A DNA stretch of 64,000 nt. Source: Gammaproteobacteria bacterium. GTDB taxonomy: Bacteria > Pseudomonadota > Gammaproteobacteria > Steroidobacterales > GCA-2729495. Location: positions 1 to 64,000 of the forward strand of contig JANQPY010000038.1 of assembly GCA_028285245.1 (NCBI GenBank). The letters run 5' to 3'. The notes below the pieces were generated by a model. It had not been told where the DNA came from and made no database searches. It was given only the letters and a program-made list of their open reading frames with translations. Position 1 is the stretch's first letter. Every line of letters begins with the position of its first letter. The position numbers were made by a program, and so were the translations under genes. Of this stretch, positions 25,945 through 35,418 are shown piece after piece.

Positions 25945-26268
25945 TTAGAACGGCAGCTGCATACCGCCCGGCAGGCCAAGACCGCCAGCCAGCCCGGACA
26001 TCTTTTCCTGGGTCGTCGATTGCACCTTGCGCAGGGCGTCGTTGAACGCGGCGACCAGTACGTCCTCAAGCATGTCGCGATCTTCACCGAGCAGCGAATC
26101 ATCAATACGTACGCCCCTCACTTCATGTGCGCAGGTTACAGTGAGCTGCACCAGACCGCCTCCAGCCTCCCCCTGCACTTCGAGATCTGCCAACTCGGCC
26201 TGAGCCTCCTGCATCTTCGACTGCATTTTCTGGGCCTGCTTCATTAGCTGACCGATATCTGCCTTCAT
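25945..26268 (-). CDS. ybaB: YbaB/EbfC nucleoid-associated protein
   Basis: A 107-residue small DNA-binding protein of the YbaB/EbfC family. Its helical N-terminus (MKQAQKMQSKMQEAQAELADLEVQG) precedes GGGLVQLTVTCAHEVRGVRIDDSLL. The C-terminal helix has VLVAAFNDALRKVQ. It dimerises and binds DNA with little sequence preference. It sits between dnaX (94 bases upstream) and recR (12 bases downstream) in the conserved cluster. Confidence 0.96.
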   Translation of the reverse strand: MKADIGQLMKQAQKMQSKMQEAQAELADLEVQGEAGGGLVQLTVTCAHEVRGVRIDDSLLGEDRDMLEDVLVAAFNDALRKVQSTTQEKMSGLAGGLGLPGGMQLPF

Positions 26269-26362
26269 TACTCTATGTCCTCACTACCGAACGGCAACTG
26301 ATATAAACGGCTTCAGGCAGGTCCGGACTGCACTCTGCCGTTCTCTGACGAATAGACCGCGG

Positions 26363-28027
26363 CTAGCCAGCTGGCCCGCTGCGCGGCTGAATTGAGTCGG
26401 CCACGATTTCGCCATCGAATGCGTCCATCAACTCGCGCACTGAAGGATCCTGGGTGAAGTCTTCCCGCACTTTCCTCTGCGCCGCGGCGGCCTTTGCGCT
26501 GGCGCGGTCGGCTGCAGTCTCAACCGCCAACTCAGCCACCTTTACAGACAGTTTGATGCTGCTACCCAGGTGGTTCTGCACGGCTTGCTCCAGCCGATCC
26601 ACAATCTGCTTAGTCAGCAGGTGCTGATTCTTCGGATCCACGCGCAGACGCACATCAAAAGGCGTCGACGAATCCAACGCGCAGTGCTCAGCGAGCTGAC
26701 GGGCCGCGCCCTTAACGTTTAGATCAGCAATAAACGCCGGCCAATCGTTTAGCTCACCCGCGGCAAACGCCTCAGCGCCCCCAGCGCTGTCAGCAGCGCG
26801 CGGAGCGCGTGCCTCCGGGGCCACGGACTTGGACGAGGCACGCCCCTGTGGCTTCGGTGATGCAGGGCCCCGCTTTGACGATGATGCCTTGTCACCGGCG
26901 CGGCCGTCTTTTGCCGATGACGAAGTAGCGACGCCCTCGCCGTGATCCGGTCGAAACGCAATCATGCGCAGCAGTGCCATTTCGAAACCAATTCGCGGAT
27001 CCGGCGCCAGATCAAGATCACGCCGGCTGCCAACCACAAGCTGGTAGTAAAGCTGCACTACCGCGGGGTCCATCGATTCAGCCAGCCGGCACAACTCGCC
27101 GTCAGGTTCTTCATCGCCAAGCGCATCTGCGCCGACAAGCTGGATAACGGCAATCCGCTGCAGCTGCGTTGCCAGCTCGTCGAGAACACGGTCGTAATCC
27201 GGCACGTCTTCATCCAAAGTCGCCACGCGCGCCAGTAGCTCCGACGCGTCGCCGGCAGCAAGACTATTGACGAGCCCAATGACCTGATCTTGATCCATCG
27301 CACCAAGCATTGCGGCTACGTCGGTGTCGCTGAGCCGGTTGTCGCCATAGGCCCGCGCCTGATCCAGCAGACTCAATGCATCCCGCACGCTGCCATTGGC
27401 AGCGCGGGCAAGCCGCGCGAGGGCTGCAGGTTCAGCCTCCAGCCCTTCGGCTGCACAGATCGTGGCCATGCGCTCATCAATCAGGCTGGCCGGCAGGCGC
27501 TTTAAATTGAACTGCAGGCAACGTGACAAGACGGTTACCGGCAACTTTTGCGGGTCGGTGGTCGCCAGCAGGAACTTGACGTGCGGCGGTGGCTCCTCGA
27601 GCGTTTTCAGCAGCGCGTTGAACGACTGGCGCGACAGCATGTGTACCTCATCTATCAGGTACACCTTGTAGCGACCGCTGGTCGGCGTGTACTGCACGTT
27701 CTCCAGGAGCTCACGCGTGTCGTCCACGCCGGTCCGCGAAGCGGCATCGACCTCAATCAGATCAACGAACCGTCCCTCGTCAACCGCGAGACAGCTTGCG
27801 CATTTTCCGCAGGGGTTTTCGGCGACGCCGACTTCGCAGTTCAGGGCTTTGGCAAGAATCCTGGCCAGCGTTGTCTTGCCGACCCCCCGAGTGCCCGCAA
27901 AGAGATAGGCATGGTGAACCCGGTCGGCAGATAACGCATTCTGCAGCGCACGCACGACATGGGCCTGCCCAACCACGTCGTCGAAGTTCAGCGGCCGCCA
28001 TTTGCGCGCCAGTACGAGATAGCTCAT
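26363..28027 (-). CDS. dnaX: DNA polymerase III subunit tau (gamma/tau)
   Basis: A 554-residue clamp-loader ATPase. The N-terminal AAA+ domain has Walker A GTRGVGKTT (near residues 45-53), a zinc module with CEVGVAENPCGKCASC, Walker B LIDEVHMLS and the sensor TTDPQKLP. A basic, low-complexity linker follows near 375-420, then a C-terminal alpha/tau domain. No A6G slippery heptamer is visible, so a programmed frameshift making gamma is not apparent. It is downstream of ffs on the same strand (42 bases). The length is between that of E. coli gamma (431) and tau (643). Confidence 0.96.
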   Translation of the reverse strand: MSYLVLARKWRPLNFDDVVGQAHVVRALQNALSADRVHHAYLFAGTRGVGKTTLARILAKALNCEVGVAENPCGKCASCLAVDEGRFVDLIEVDAASRTGVDDTRELLENVQYTPTSGRYKVYLIDEVHMLSRQSFNALLKTLEEPPPHVKFLLATTDPQKLPVTVLSRCLQFNLKRLPASLIDERMATICAAEGLEAEPAALARLARAANGSVRDALSLLDQARAYGDNRLSDTDVAAMLGAMDQDQVIGLVNSLAAGDASELLARVATLDEDVPDYDRVLDELATQLQRIAVIQLVGADALGDEEPDGELCRLAESMDPAVVQLYYQLVVGSRRDLDLAPDPRIGFEMALLRMIAFRPDHGEGVATSSSAKDGRAGDKASSSKRGPASPKPQGRASSKSVAPEARAPRAADSAGGAEAFAAGELNDWPAFIADLNVKGAARQLAEHCALDSSTPFDVRLRVDPKNQHLLTKQIVDRLEQAVQNHLGSSIKLSVKVAELAVETAADRASAKAAAAQRKVREDFTQDPSVRELMDAFDGEIVADSIQPRSGPAG

Positions 28028-28069
28028 TTAAAGTTGTTTTATCGCTGTTCTGTAAGAGGCAGTGTGAAA

Positions 28070-28175
28070 GATCCGCGCCAGCCGCACCCCGGCGCCCGGC
28101 ATCACCGCTACCGCTGCTCCCTTCCGGGCCTGACGGGGTTCACGGCTAGCCGCCGCGGGGGGACCAGCGCGGACC
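28070..28175 (-). ncRNA. ffs: 4.5S signal recognition particle RNA
   Basis: Read on the minus strand, this stretch contains the conserved SRP RNA tip GTCAGGCCCGGAAGGGAGCAG (with the GGAAG loop). The ends pair, GGTCCGCGCTGG at the 5' side with CTGGCGCGGATC at the 3' side. About 106 nucleotides fits the bacterial small SRP RNA. It would bind Ffh to target membrane proteins. The ends are approximate. It lies just upstream of dnaX, as is common in this class. Confidence 0.92.
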
Positions 28176-28182
28176 CTCGGCA

Positions 28183-28211
28183 AGGGTATTCGGTACCCGA
28201 CAGATCAGCAA
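28183..28211 (-). promoter_or_regulatory. promoter of ffs
   Basis: On the minus strand TTGCTG (28206-28211) and TACCCT (28183-28188) are 17 bases apart, and the first base of the SRP RNA lies about 8 bases after the -10. The -35 fits well and the -10 weakly. Spacing to the RNA start is what a strong stable-RNA promoter would have. Confidence 0.5.
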
Positions 28212-28259
28212 GGGACACAGCCGCTGGCCGCCCCAAGACGGTGTTAGACTGGCAAACGA

Positions 28260-28940
28260 ATGGTGTTATCCGAATTATCTTTAGCAACCTGGCACCGGCG
28301 CGCGAACTGGCTCCCGGTGATTGCCTTGCTGCTACTCACGGCTGGATGCAGCAATAACCCCACCCAGGTCGCTATTACCCAACACAGCGAATTATCGGAT
28401 CCCCCCCGGGTCGGCCGGATGTTCATCCTCGGATTAAGCGACGACTATGGCGTGCGCGCCCGTTTTGAGAGAATCGCGGCGGATGCGCTGCGCCGTCGTG
28501 GTATCACCGCCTGGCCAAGCAGCAATTTCATGAGCGCGGACATTACGCCAAGCCGCGATAGCGTCGCCGCGGCGCTGCAGGACGTCAGCGCGGATGGCGT
28601 GATGGTTACCCGTCTGGTCAGCATCGCTGTGGACGTGACCGAGATCGAGGAACGTACCATCGTCAAATCCAACCGGCCCGCCTTGGACCGGCCGCTAGAC
28701 AGGCCACTGGATCTGTTTAGCTATGAATACACTGAGTACAACGAGCCAGGCTACCTGGAGGTAACTGGTACCGTCAGTCTCAGCACGGACCTGTACAGCG
28801 CCAGTAGCGGCAGGCTGCTGTATACATTCGACACAGTCACCACCGACACGGAAAGTGAATTCGAACTCATGGACGCAGCCACCGAGGCACTCGCAGAGAG
28901 CATGGCCCGTGAGGGGCTACTTTCCGTTACCGGCCGCTGA
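28260..28940 (+). CDS. predicted lipoprotein of unknown function
   Basis: A 226-residue protein with a signal sequence and lipobox LTAGC near residue 30. The mature part has PPRVGRMFILGLSDDYGVRARFERIAADALRRRGI. This is similar to lipoproteins that carry a small alpha/beta domain, with a later SADGVMVTRLV strand. An acidic proline/aspartate stretch (about residues 138-155) may be a flexible linker. No enzyme motif is seen. It is transcribed away from ffs, and a zinc peptidase gene follows after 36 bases and may be cotranscribed. Confidence 0.7.
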   Translation: MVLSELSLATWHRRANWLPVIALLLLTAGCSNNPTQVAITQHSELSDPPRVGRMFILGLSDDYGVRARFERIAADALRRRGITAWPSSNFMSADITPSRDSVAAALQDVSADGVMVTRLVSIAVDVTEIEERTIVKSNRPALDRPLDRPLDLFSYEYTEYNEPGYLEVTGTVSLSTDLYSASSGRLLYTFDTVTTDTESEFELMDAATEALAESMAREGLLSVTGR

Positions 28941-28976
28941 CCCGGCCTGGGCCGATTCCGGACGCAGGCACTCAAA

Positions 28977-29666
28977 ATGCTCTGGATAGTCGTGGCTGTG
29001 TGCCTCGTGGTGGCCGTTGTGGCACCCGGAATATGGGTTAAGCATGTCCTGAAAAAGTACAGCCAGCCGGCGGATCGATACGCCGAGTCCGGCACAGGCG
29101 CCGAACTGGCGCGGCACTTGCTCGACCGGTTTGAGTTGGGCCGCGTCAAAGTTGAGGAAACCGAGGTCGGCGACCACTATGATCCGTCAGCAGAGGCCGT
29201 GAGGCTGAGTGCGGAAAACTTTTCGGGTGCGTCACTGACCGCGGTCACGGTTGCCGCGCATGAGGTAGGCCACGCCATTCAACACGCGCGGCGCGAGCGC
29301 TTGTTCGCCACTCGCCAGCGCGTGGTGACCTGGGCAGCAAATGCCGGAAGACTCAGCGGGCCACTACTCATCGCGGCGCCTGTCGTCGGTGCGCTGTTGC
29401 GCACTCCGCAAATCAGCCTTGTGGTACTGGCCCTTGCCGTAGGCTCCATGCTCCTGGCCTCCGTCGCGCATCTGGTAACCCTGCCGGTCGAGTTTGATGC
29501 CAGTTTCAACAAGGCGCTGCCCGTGCTGGAAGAAGGCCGCTACCTGCGCGACGAGGACCTGCCTCATGCGCGGCGCATATTGCGTGCGGCGGCCCTGACT
29601 TACGTTGCCGCATCCCTGATGAGCCTGCTTAATCTTGGGCGCTGGCTCGCCGTGCTAAGACGCTAA
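28977..29666 (+). CDS. YugP-type membrane zinc peptidase (PF04298-like)
   Basis: A 229-residue inner-membrane protein of the neutral zinc metallopeptidase 2 family. One N-terminal span (LWIVVAVCLVVAVVAPGIW) precedes a soluble part with DHYDPSAEAVRLS. The active site HEVGHAIQHA, near residues 90-99, has the HExxH motif. Three more hydrophobic segments follow, and a possible zinc-ligand acid is in LPVEFDASFNKA. Homologues are usually 220-230 residues long and of unknown substrate. The lipoprotein gene lies 36 bases before. It is convergent with the Rieske gene beyond. Confidence 0.86.
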   Translation: MLWIVVAVCLVVAVVAPGIWVKHVLKKYSQPADRYAESGTGAELARHLLDRFELGRVKVEETEVGDHYDPSAEAVRLSAENFSGASLTAVTVAAHEVGHAIQHARRERLFATRQRVVTWAANAGRLSGPLLIAAPVVGALLRTPQISLVVLALAVGSMLLASVAHLVTLPVEFDASFNKALPVLEEGRYLRDEDLPHARRILRAAALTYVAASLMSLLNLGRWLAVLRR

Positions 29667-29671
29667 CCGGC

Positions 29672-30808
29672 TCAGTGGGCAGCGCGAGACTCGGATGCGA
29701 CAGTCCGCGTTTCTGGCGGTGATGACAACCTGGGCAGCAGCGGCACAGTCTTGTGGATCCAAGCTTTCGGATCCTCGCGGTGTCCCGGACAGGGGATCAC
29801 AAAGATGCGTTCTCTCACGAGAGCGGAAACCTCAGCGACGTCGATTTCGCCCATTGCACGCCCGAAGGCCGACGTCATTTTTCGCGCCTGCACGAGGGTC
29901 AAATCAGTTTCTACAATCAGCTCCTCAGTCACCGGGGCAGCCAACAGAGGCTTGGTGCGAGCAAGCACCTCCCGATCTTCATCCATCACTTGCTGCTCCG
30001 TCATGCTTACGAGGGCCTGATGCTCCTCAGCGGAGACCTCTGCTCTTGGCTGCAACAGCAGCATGTGGATCTGCGTGTTGGCGATGTCAATCGGCGTGAC
30101 GACAGCCAGAACGATTTGCACCGGGTAGTTTTCCTGGTGGTTGGTGTTGCGGGACATCAAACCGACTACCGAATACTCCATCAGTAGCCCTCGGTCGGGA
30201 CTGGTATTGCCATGCTGGTCCCAGGCCGCGTGAAAGGCCTTTACGTAGGTTTCCGTCAGTGCCTGGGTCTCAATGGTCACGCCCTCCGGCAGCCACTGAC
30301 CAAACTCATGTACATAGTTCACATGACATGGGTCGTTGTAGTTTTCGATCATGCGCATGAAGTTCACGTCTTCGCGACGTGACAGGGTTGAGCAGTACCA
30401 GCGATCCTGCTCGGAGAACTCCGGCAACAGATCCGGTAACTCCGGCCGAGCACCCTCATCAAGATCGCCAAGAAACACAAACAACAGCCCGTACCGCTCA
30501 ACAACCGGATAGCTCGGCACCCGCGCGCGTTTCGGCGGCTCTGCAGGTTTGGGTACGCCGGCGGGAATCCTGATGCAGCGCCCGGCGCTGTTGAACTCCC
30601 AGCCGTGCTGCGGGCAGATCAGCTCACCGCCGCGCAGCTTGCCGCCCGACAAAGAGGCGCCACGATGGCAACAGGTATCGCTGAGACAGCACGCCCGGCC
30701 GCGGGCATCTCTGAACAGGACAAAATCACAGCCGAGCATGCGCACACGCCGAGGCTGGTCGGTCACGTCAGCAGCCTCACAGGCCGCGTACCAATTGTTG
30801 ATAAACAT
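29672..30808 (-). CDS. Rieske [2Fe-2S] ring-hydroxylating oxygenase, alpha-subunit type
   Basis: A 378-residue paralogue of the oxygenase at 1093-2196. Ligands of the Rieske cluster are C46-x-H48 (CCHRG) and C65-x2-H68 (CPQHGW). The mononuclear iron site has D159, H162 and H167 (DPCHVNYVH). The N-terminus, MFINNWYAACEA, parallels MYINFWYPVCLS of the first enzyme, which supports the ATG at 30808 over the upstream start. The C-terminal half differs more, so the substrates may not be the same. It lies between a YugP-type peptidase (convergent, 5 bases between) and the sulfotransferase (divergent). No reductase is nearby. Confidence 0.88.
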   Translation of the reverse strand: MFINNWYAACEAADVTDQPRRVRMLGCDFVLFRDARGRACCLSDTCCHRGASLSGGKLRGGELICPQHGWEFNSAGRCIRIPAGVPKPAEPPKRARVPSYPVVERYGLLFVFLGDLDEGARPELPDLLPEFSEQDRWYCSTLSRREDVNFMRMIENYNDPCHVNYVHEFGQWLPEGVTIETQALTETYVKAFHAAWDQHGNTSPDRGLLMEYSVVGLMSRNTNHQENYPVQIVLAVVTPIDIANTQIHMLLLQPRAEVSAEEHQALVSMTEQQVMDEDREVLARTKPLLAAPVTEELIVETDLTLVQARKMTSAFGRAMGEIDVAEVSALVRERIFVIPCPGHREDPKAWIHKTVPLLPRLSSPPETRTVASESRAAH

Positions 30809-30953
30809 GCAGATTGCCGCGTGAAGGTATGCGAAACAGCCTAGCCCAGGCCCTGCTGTGCCGATGGGGAAAGCCCCGGGGCTGCTCATTGTGTGGTTGC
30901 AGGCTCGTTATTAATCGTTTGCTACCATCCCGGCACCCAACGGGACCGCGACA

Positions 30954-32525
30954 GTGAAAAACGTACAAGCCGAGCGGCAACGCCGCGCGCAAAAACTGGC
31001 CAGGCAAAAGGTGAGCATCGCGCTGGCACCAGACCAGGCCCCGCAGCCGGTATCCGCGCTGCAGGCACTGCAGGTAGCGGACAAGTACCGGGCCAACCGT
31101 CACTTCCAGGCTGCGACGGTAATCTGCGATCAGTTGGTTGCAGCCGGCGTGAAGGGCGTTGAGCTGAATGGCGTGCAGCTCCACATTGCCATAGAAGCCA
31201 AGCGGCTCTCCAAGGCCCTTAAGCTCAGCAAGACACTTAGTCAGCTGGCACCCACCGAACCGAAAGTTGCCGAGCTGGTTGCGCAGGCCTTGCGCCTGGC
31301 TAACCGCCACGAACAGGCGAAAAGCCTGCTAGACAAAGCCATTCGGCGGGATCCCAACAACGCTGACCTGCGCGAGCGGCGCGGCCGCCTGCTCGCTGAC
31401 CTGGGGGAATTCGACGCGGCCGGCGACGATTTGCGCAAAGCGCTCCGGCTGGATCCCAACCGGACCGCACCGTATCTGGTACTGAGCCTGCTGAATCAAC
31501 TGTCCGAGGATGAAATCACCAAACTCCAGAAGCTGGCTGACAACGGTGCCGGCAGCCCTGAGGAGGTGAACTTCAGCCTGGCTGCCGTGAGGCAGGCAGT
31601 TGGTGACATAGCGGGTCAGTTCGAATATCTGGGGCGCGCCAACGCTGCGACAGTTGCCAAGCGCGGCAATTGGCCGACGGATCGCATCCGCGATGAGAAC
31701 ACGCGCCAAATAGAACTCTTTGATGCTGAAGCGCTGAGCCGCCTTGCCGTGCAAAGCACCCCGGGCAAGAGCGATCCTCGGCCCATATTTATCGTCGGTA
31801 TGCCGCGAAGCGGCTCCACGTTGGTCGAGCAAATTCTATCGGCCAGTGAGGACGTGCGCGGTATCGGCGAGGCCGCCCTGTTTCAATCCACCCTGCTCGA
31901 TCTCTGCCTGGTGCGCTACCCCGGCCTGCGCTGGCCTGAGCACCTGGCGCAACTGACAGCCGAGGACACGACAGAGATTAGGCAACGATATCTGCGTGAA
32001 GCACAAGAGGTGTATGGCGGTGCCCCGGTGCTCATCGACAAGACCCTAGGCGGATTTCGCGACGTTGGCCTGATTGCGGCGTGCCTGCCGAGCGCGCGTT
32101 TCCTTCACACGCTGCGCCATCCTTTAGCGACTATTTTGAGTAGCTATGAGCAGGCGTTTGGCGAACTGGCTTACTGCAGTCGCCTGGAAGATCTCGCGCA
32201 TCAATATCTTGAGCACCTGCGCCTGATGGATCACTGGAAGCAACTGCTGGGTGACCGCATTCTCACGGTGAACTACGAGGACCTCGTTGCGGATTTTGAG
32301 CAGCAGGCCACGGCCATGCTGAGTTTCTGCGATATCCCTTGGACGGACGAGGTGCTGGCTTTCAACAACAACCCGCGCGCCGTGATGACCGTAAGCGCCC
32401 GGCAGGTCAGAGAGCCCATTTACCAGACATCAGTTGCGCGTTGGCAGAAAGCGGAACCGTTCCTGAAGCCGGCGCGTGACATTTTGGCAGCCGCCGGCGC
32501 ACTGCCGCCACAGGCAGAAGCCTAG
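30954..32525 (+). CDS. TPR-containing sulfotransferase family protein
   Basis: A 523-residue protein with a helical, tetratricopeptide-like N-terminal half (about residues 30-210) and a sulfotransferase domain after it. The domain has the 5'-phosphosulfate loop PIFIVGMPRSGSTLVEQIL at about 276-294 and the 3'-phosphate motif RFLHTLRHPLATILSSYEQ near 380-398, then LTVNYEDLVADFEQQA. Such proteins would transfer sulfate from PAPS to an unknown acceptor, perhaps a glycan or protein held by the TPRs. The start is a GTG with CGGGA before it. It is divergent from the second Rieske gene and ends in a strong hairpin. No PAPS-making genes are in the window. Confidence 0.85.
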   Translation: MKNVQAERQRRAQKLARQKVSIALAPDQAPQPVSALQALQVADKYRANRHFQAATVICDQLVAAGVKGVELNGVQLHIAIEAKRLSKALKLSKTLSQLAPTEPKVAELVAQALRLANRHEQAKSLLDKAIRRDPNNADLRERRGRLLADLGEFDAAGDDLRKALRLDPNRTAPYLVLSLLNQLSEDEITKLQKLADNGAGSPEEVNFSLAAVRQAVGDIAGQFEYLGRANAATVAKRGNWPTDRIRDENTRQIELFDAEALSRLAVQSTPGKSDPRPIFIVGMPRSGSTLVEQILSASEDVRGIGEAALFQSTLLDLCLVRYPGLRWPEHLAQLTAEDTTEIRQRYLREAQEVYGGAPVLIDKTLGGFRDVGLIAACLPSARFLHTLRHPLATILSSYEQAFGELAYCSRLEDLAHQYLEHLRLMDHWKQLLGDRILTVNYEDLVADFEQQATAMLSFCDIPWTDEVLAFNNNPRAVMTVSARQVREPIYQTSVARWQKAEPFLKPARDILAAAGALPPQAEA

Positions 32526-32555
32526 GTAAATCGGATCGGCTGCTAGCCAACCAAA

Positions 32556-32584
32556 AAGGCCGGGCAATCAAATTGCCCGGCCTT
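32556..32584. terminator. bidirectional terminator
   Basis: An exact 13-base inverted repeat, AAGGCCGGGCAAT and ATTGCCCGGCCTT, around a 3-base loop (CAA), with A-rich sequence before and T-rich after. It lies 30 bases past the sulfotransferase stop and 31 bases from the end of the TonB-dependent receptor gene. It should terminate both convergent genes. Confidence 0.85.
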
Positions 32585-32614
32585 CGATTTAGGTGGGTAC
32601 GAAGCGTACCGACG

Positions 32615-35161
32615 CTAGCCGCCGCCGACGCGATAAGTCCAACGGAAACCGATTTGGCGACCGTCGGGTAAGATCGCCACAAAGTTTCCTGGAAGCACAA
32701 AAGTAAATGGTGTGCCCAAAACAGGTGCTGCGCCTGGCGTGTACAGGAACGGGAACCCACTTCGTATGGTGTCATCGTCAAACGCATTGTCGATGTACGC
32801 GATGAATGACCAGTTATCACCCTCCAGGCCTGCCCGCAGGTTCACTTCAGTGAAGGAATCGAATTCGAGACGATTAAAGTCGTCAACGAACCTTTCGCTT
32901 TGATAAGAGACGTCCACACCAGCAGACCAGCCGAGCCCGTTGCTCATCGTATCGGCGTAGGTAGCACCAACCACCAATGAGTGATCGGGCGCCCCCTCCA
33001 ACTCGTTGCCCGACAAATCCAGTCGACAAACTTCGTCATTGGGTCCGGCGTTGGGGGCAAGGAACGGAGTGCAATTACCAGCCTCAGCGATTTCACCTGG
33101 GCTGGAGCTTAGAATCTCGTATTCATCGTATTCAGTATCAAGCCACGCGTACCCCGCGTTGAGACTCAAGTTCTCTGATATCTCGAGAAGCATCTCCAAT
33201 TCAACACCCCAGACCTCGGCGCCCGACGCGTTTGTGGGCTGAGGTCTCAGCGTCCCCGTTAGCTCGTCGACAACCTGCGAACTTACCTGTTTATCGGAGT
33301 AGTCCTGAAAGAAAATCGCTCCATTGAGGATCAAGTCGCCATCAAGCCACGAGGTCTTCGCGCCTAGCTCAAAGACCTGCATTTCTTCTGAAAGGAACGT
33401 GTTGCCCTCAGCATCGAAGTCTGAAGAACCGCCAGTAACTGCAGAAATTCCGGCTGGCTTTGTAGCATCGGCCCAGGAAAAGTAGTAAAGCGCTTCGTCG
33501 TTGGGCGCCCACTCCAGCGTCACCTTTGGAGAAAAAAAGTCATCCTTTACGACGCCTTGATCACTGCCAGTCGGCTCGACGATAAATGGGGGAAACGCGC
33601 CTGGCGGAAGGGGAAAAAATGGCGGGGTCCGAACGTCCACGGTGTTAATACCACCAGTCGGGCCAACCACCATAGTTTCTTCGTCGGTGTAGCGAGCTTC
33701 AAGAATTACAGAAAATTGCTCAAGAACGGGGATATCCACCAAGCCATAAACGGACCAATGCTCCGTATCGCGACTCCAGAATCCGGGGAAGTTCGTGATA
33801 GTGCCATTCAAGACGCTTGCTACGGTGCCGCCTGGTGCATAGCAGTCGATGCCCGGGTTAGGTGGCCCGATGGTGCCGGGGTTTTGAACACAATTGAATG
33901 AGGTATCCACTAGGTCTTGGCTCTCATCCCAATAAAGAGCACCGGCGACCCAGGAAATTGGCCCATCGTCATTTGACTGCACCCTTAGCTCCTGACTAAA
34001 CAGGCTGACTTCATCGTGCGTACTAAACACACCTGCAACGAACGGCTCAGAGCTGCCGTAGCGCTGAGAATCTTCCTGTTGCGTCACCTCTGAGTCTGCG
34101 TAGTGGGTCAAAGACGTAAACTTAAGTCCGCCCGCTTCAAGACTTGCGTCTAAAGTTGCCCTCAAAATGTCACGTTCCGTGCCGCGGAAATCTCCATCGG
34201 TTAGCGGATTGGGATTGAGAGTTACGGCAAGCGAGTCGCCCGCGGGGAGGACCCCTGTTACCGCATTTATCGACGTCACGGTCGGACCCACTACAGGCAC
34301 CCTTGGAGGTACCGAGGTCAAGGCCGACGTCGGAACGGAGAGCGGCGTCGAAGGCGCGATAGCCGTATAAGGCGTTACATCGAACTCATCGTCCAGGTAG
34401 TCTAGCCGCCCGGATACAGAAATCGTATCGGTGGGCTCGAATCGCAGCGTGCCGGAAATCGCCGCCCCGTCCTTGCCACCGACCTCGTTTCCAGTTTCGG
34501 AGTTATCGTGAAAGCCGTCGTGGTTCCAACCGGCGATATTCAGCCCACCAAACAGTTGCTGATCGATCAAAGGTCCGCTCAGTGACCCCCTAACCTCCCT
34601 CTGGCCGTGATTCCCAACATCCAAAAAAATGCTCGATGCAAATTCTTCAGTCGGCTTCTTGGTGATGTAGTTGATCCCGCCAGCGAACGCGGTGCGCCCG
34701 TAGAGAGCGTTCTGCGGGCCCTTAACAAACTCGATCCTGTCGATGTCGAGAAGCTCGGGATTGATGAGTAGCCCTCCACCATTCGACAAGATGGCGCCAC
34801 TCGAAATATCGATACCATCGACTAGCACGGCAACGTTTTGACGACCGCGAGCCGGCGTAAGGCCGCGAACCGTGATACGCGTGTCTTGCGGCCCAAAACC
34901 CTGGTCGAAAATGAGTCCGGGGGTAAACTTCGCCAGATCACGAACGTTATTGATGCCCTTGCGGTCTAGGGCATCGCCAGTGACCACGTCGATAGCGATC
35001 GGCACCTCCTGCTTGTTCTCTTCGCGTTTCCGCGTGCTGACAACGATGTCTTCCATTGCCAATGCGTCCAGACCGACCATTGAGCCAGCCACCAGGAGCA
35101 GCAGCGCCGCGCGCCGACATGAAAATACCGAGTGCGAAAACCCTAGGTTCCGTTCAGACAT
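32615..35161 (-). CDS. TonB-dependent outer-membrane receptor
   Basis: An 848-residue receptor. A signal peptide (ALLLLVAGSMVGLDALA) precedes a TonB-box-like EDIVVSTRKREE. The plug domain has VPIAIDVVTGDAL, FTPGLIFDQGFG and DRIEFVKGPQNALYGRTAFAG, as is common in the family. The rest is a beta-barrel ending in an aromatic-rich strand (GRQIGFRWTYRVGGG). The ATG at 35161 is preferred because GGGGAGGGG is just upstream; a longer frame to 35287 lacks a signal-like N-terminus. Its import substrate is unknown. The plug resembles the many vitamin B12, siderophore or sugar receptors. It is divergent from ppc and convergent with the sulfotransferase. Its codon use is less GC-rich than that of its neighbours. 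Confidence 0.93.
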   Translation of the reverse strand: MSERNLGFSHSVFSCRRAALLLLVAGSMVGLDALAMEDIVVSTRKREENKQEVPIAIDVVTGDALDRKGINNVRDLAKFTPGLIFDQGFGPQDTRITVRGLTPARGRQNVAVLVDGIDISSGAILSNGGGLLINPELLDIDRIEFVKGPQNALYGRTAFAGGINYITKKPTEEFASSIFLDVGNHGQREVRGSLSGPLIDQQLFGGLNIAGWNHDGFHDNSETGNEVGGKDGAAISGTLRFEPTDTISVSGRLDYLDDEFDVTPYTAIAPSTPLSVPTSALTSVPPRVPVVGPTVTSINAVTGVLPAGDSLAVTLNPNPLTDGDFRGTERDILRATLDASLEAGGLKFTSLTHYADSEVTQQEDSQRYGSSEPFVAGVFSTHDEVSLFSQELRVQSNDDGPISWVAGALYWDESQDLVDTSFNCVQNPGTIGPPNPGIDCYAPGGTVASVLNGTITNFPGFWSRDTEHWSVYGLVDIPVLEQFSVILEARYTDEETMVVGPTGGINTVDVRTPPFFPLPPGAFPPFIVEPTGSDQGVVKDDFFSPKVTLEWAPNDEALYYFSWADATKPAGISAVTGGSSDFDAEGNTFLSEEMQVFELGAKTSWLDGDLILNGAIFFQDYSDKQVSSQVVDELTGTLRPQPTNASGAEVWGVELEMLLEISENLSLNAGYAWLDTEYDEYEILSSSPGEIAEAGNCTPFLAPNAGPNDEVCRLDLSGNELEGAPDHSLVVGATYADTMSNGLGWSAGVDVSYQSERFVDDFNRLEFDSFTEVNLRAGLEGDNWSFIAYIDNAFDDDTIRSGFPFLYTPGAAPVLGTPFTFVLPGNFVAILPDGRQIGFRWTYRVGGG

Positions 35162-35418
35162 GAGACCCCTCCCCGGGAATAGGGCTGCCCTCACCCCGCG
35201 AGCGGCAAGCCTATCTAAGCGCGCCGGTACCCCTAACACACAGCACTGACCCGGCCTGCCAAGTGCTGCAGAGGCCGAACATAACACGCTAACTCAGGCT
35301 TGGGGTACTCGGTGGCTGTGCCCGCCTGCCGGCCCGACCAACCAGCCCCACCCAAGGACCACTGGCGCCGAGACGAATCGGTATAGTCGGGCGCATCACC
35401 GTTGAGAGCCCGAGGGAC

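Noticed and set aside
26363..28027. Programmed frameshift in dnaX
   Set aside because: No A6G-type slippery run was found in the gene.
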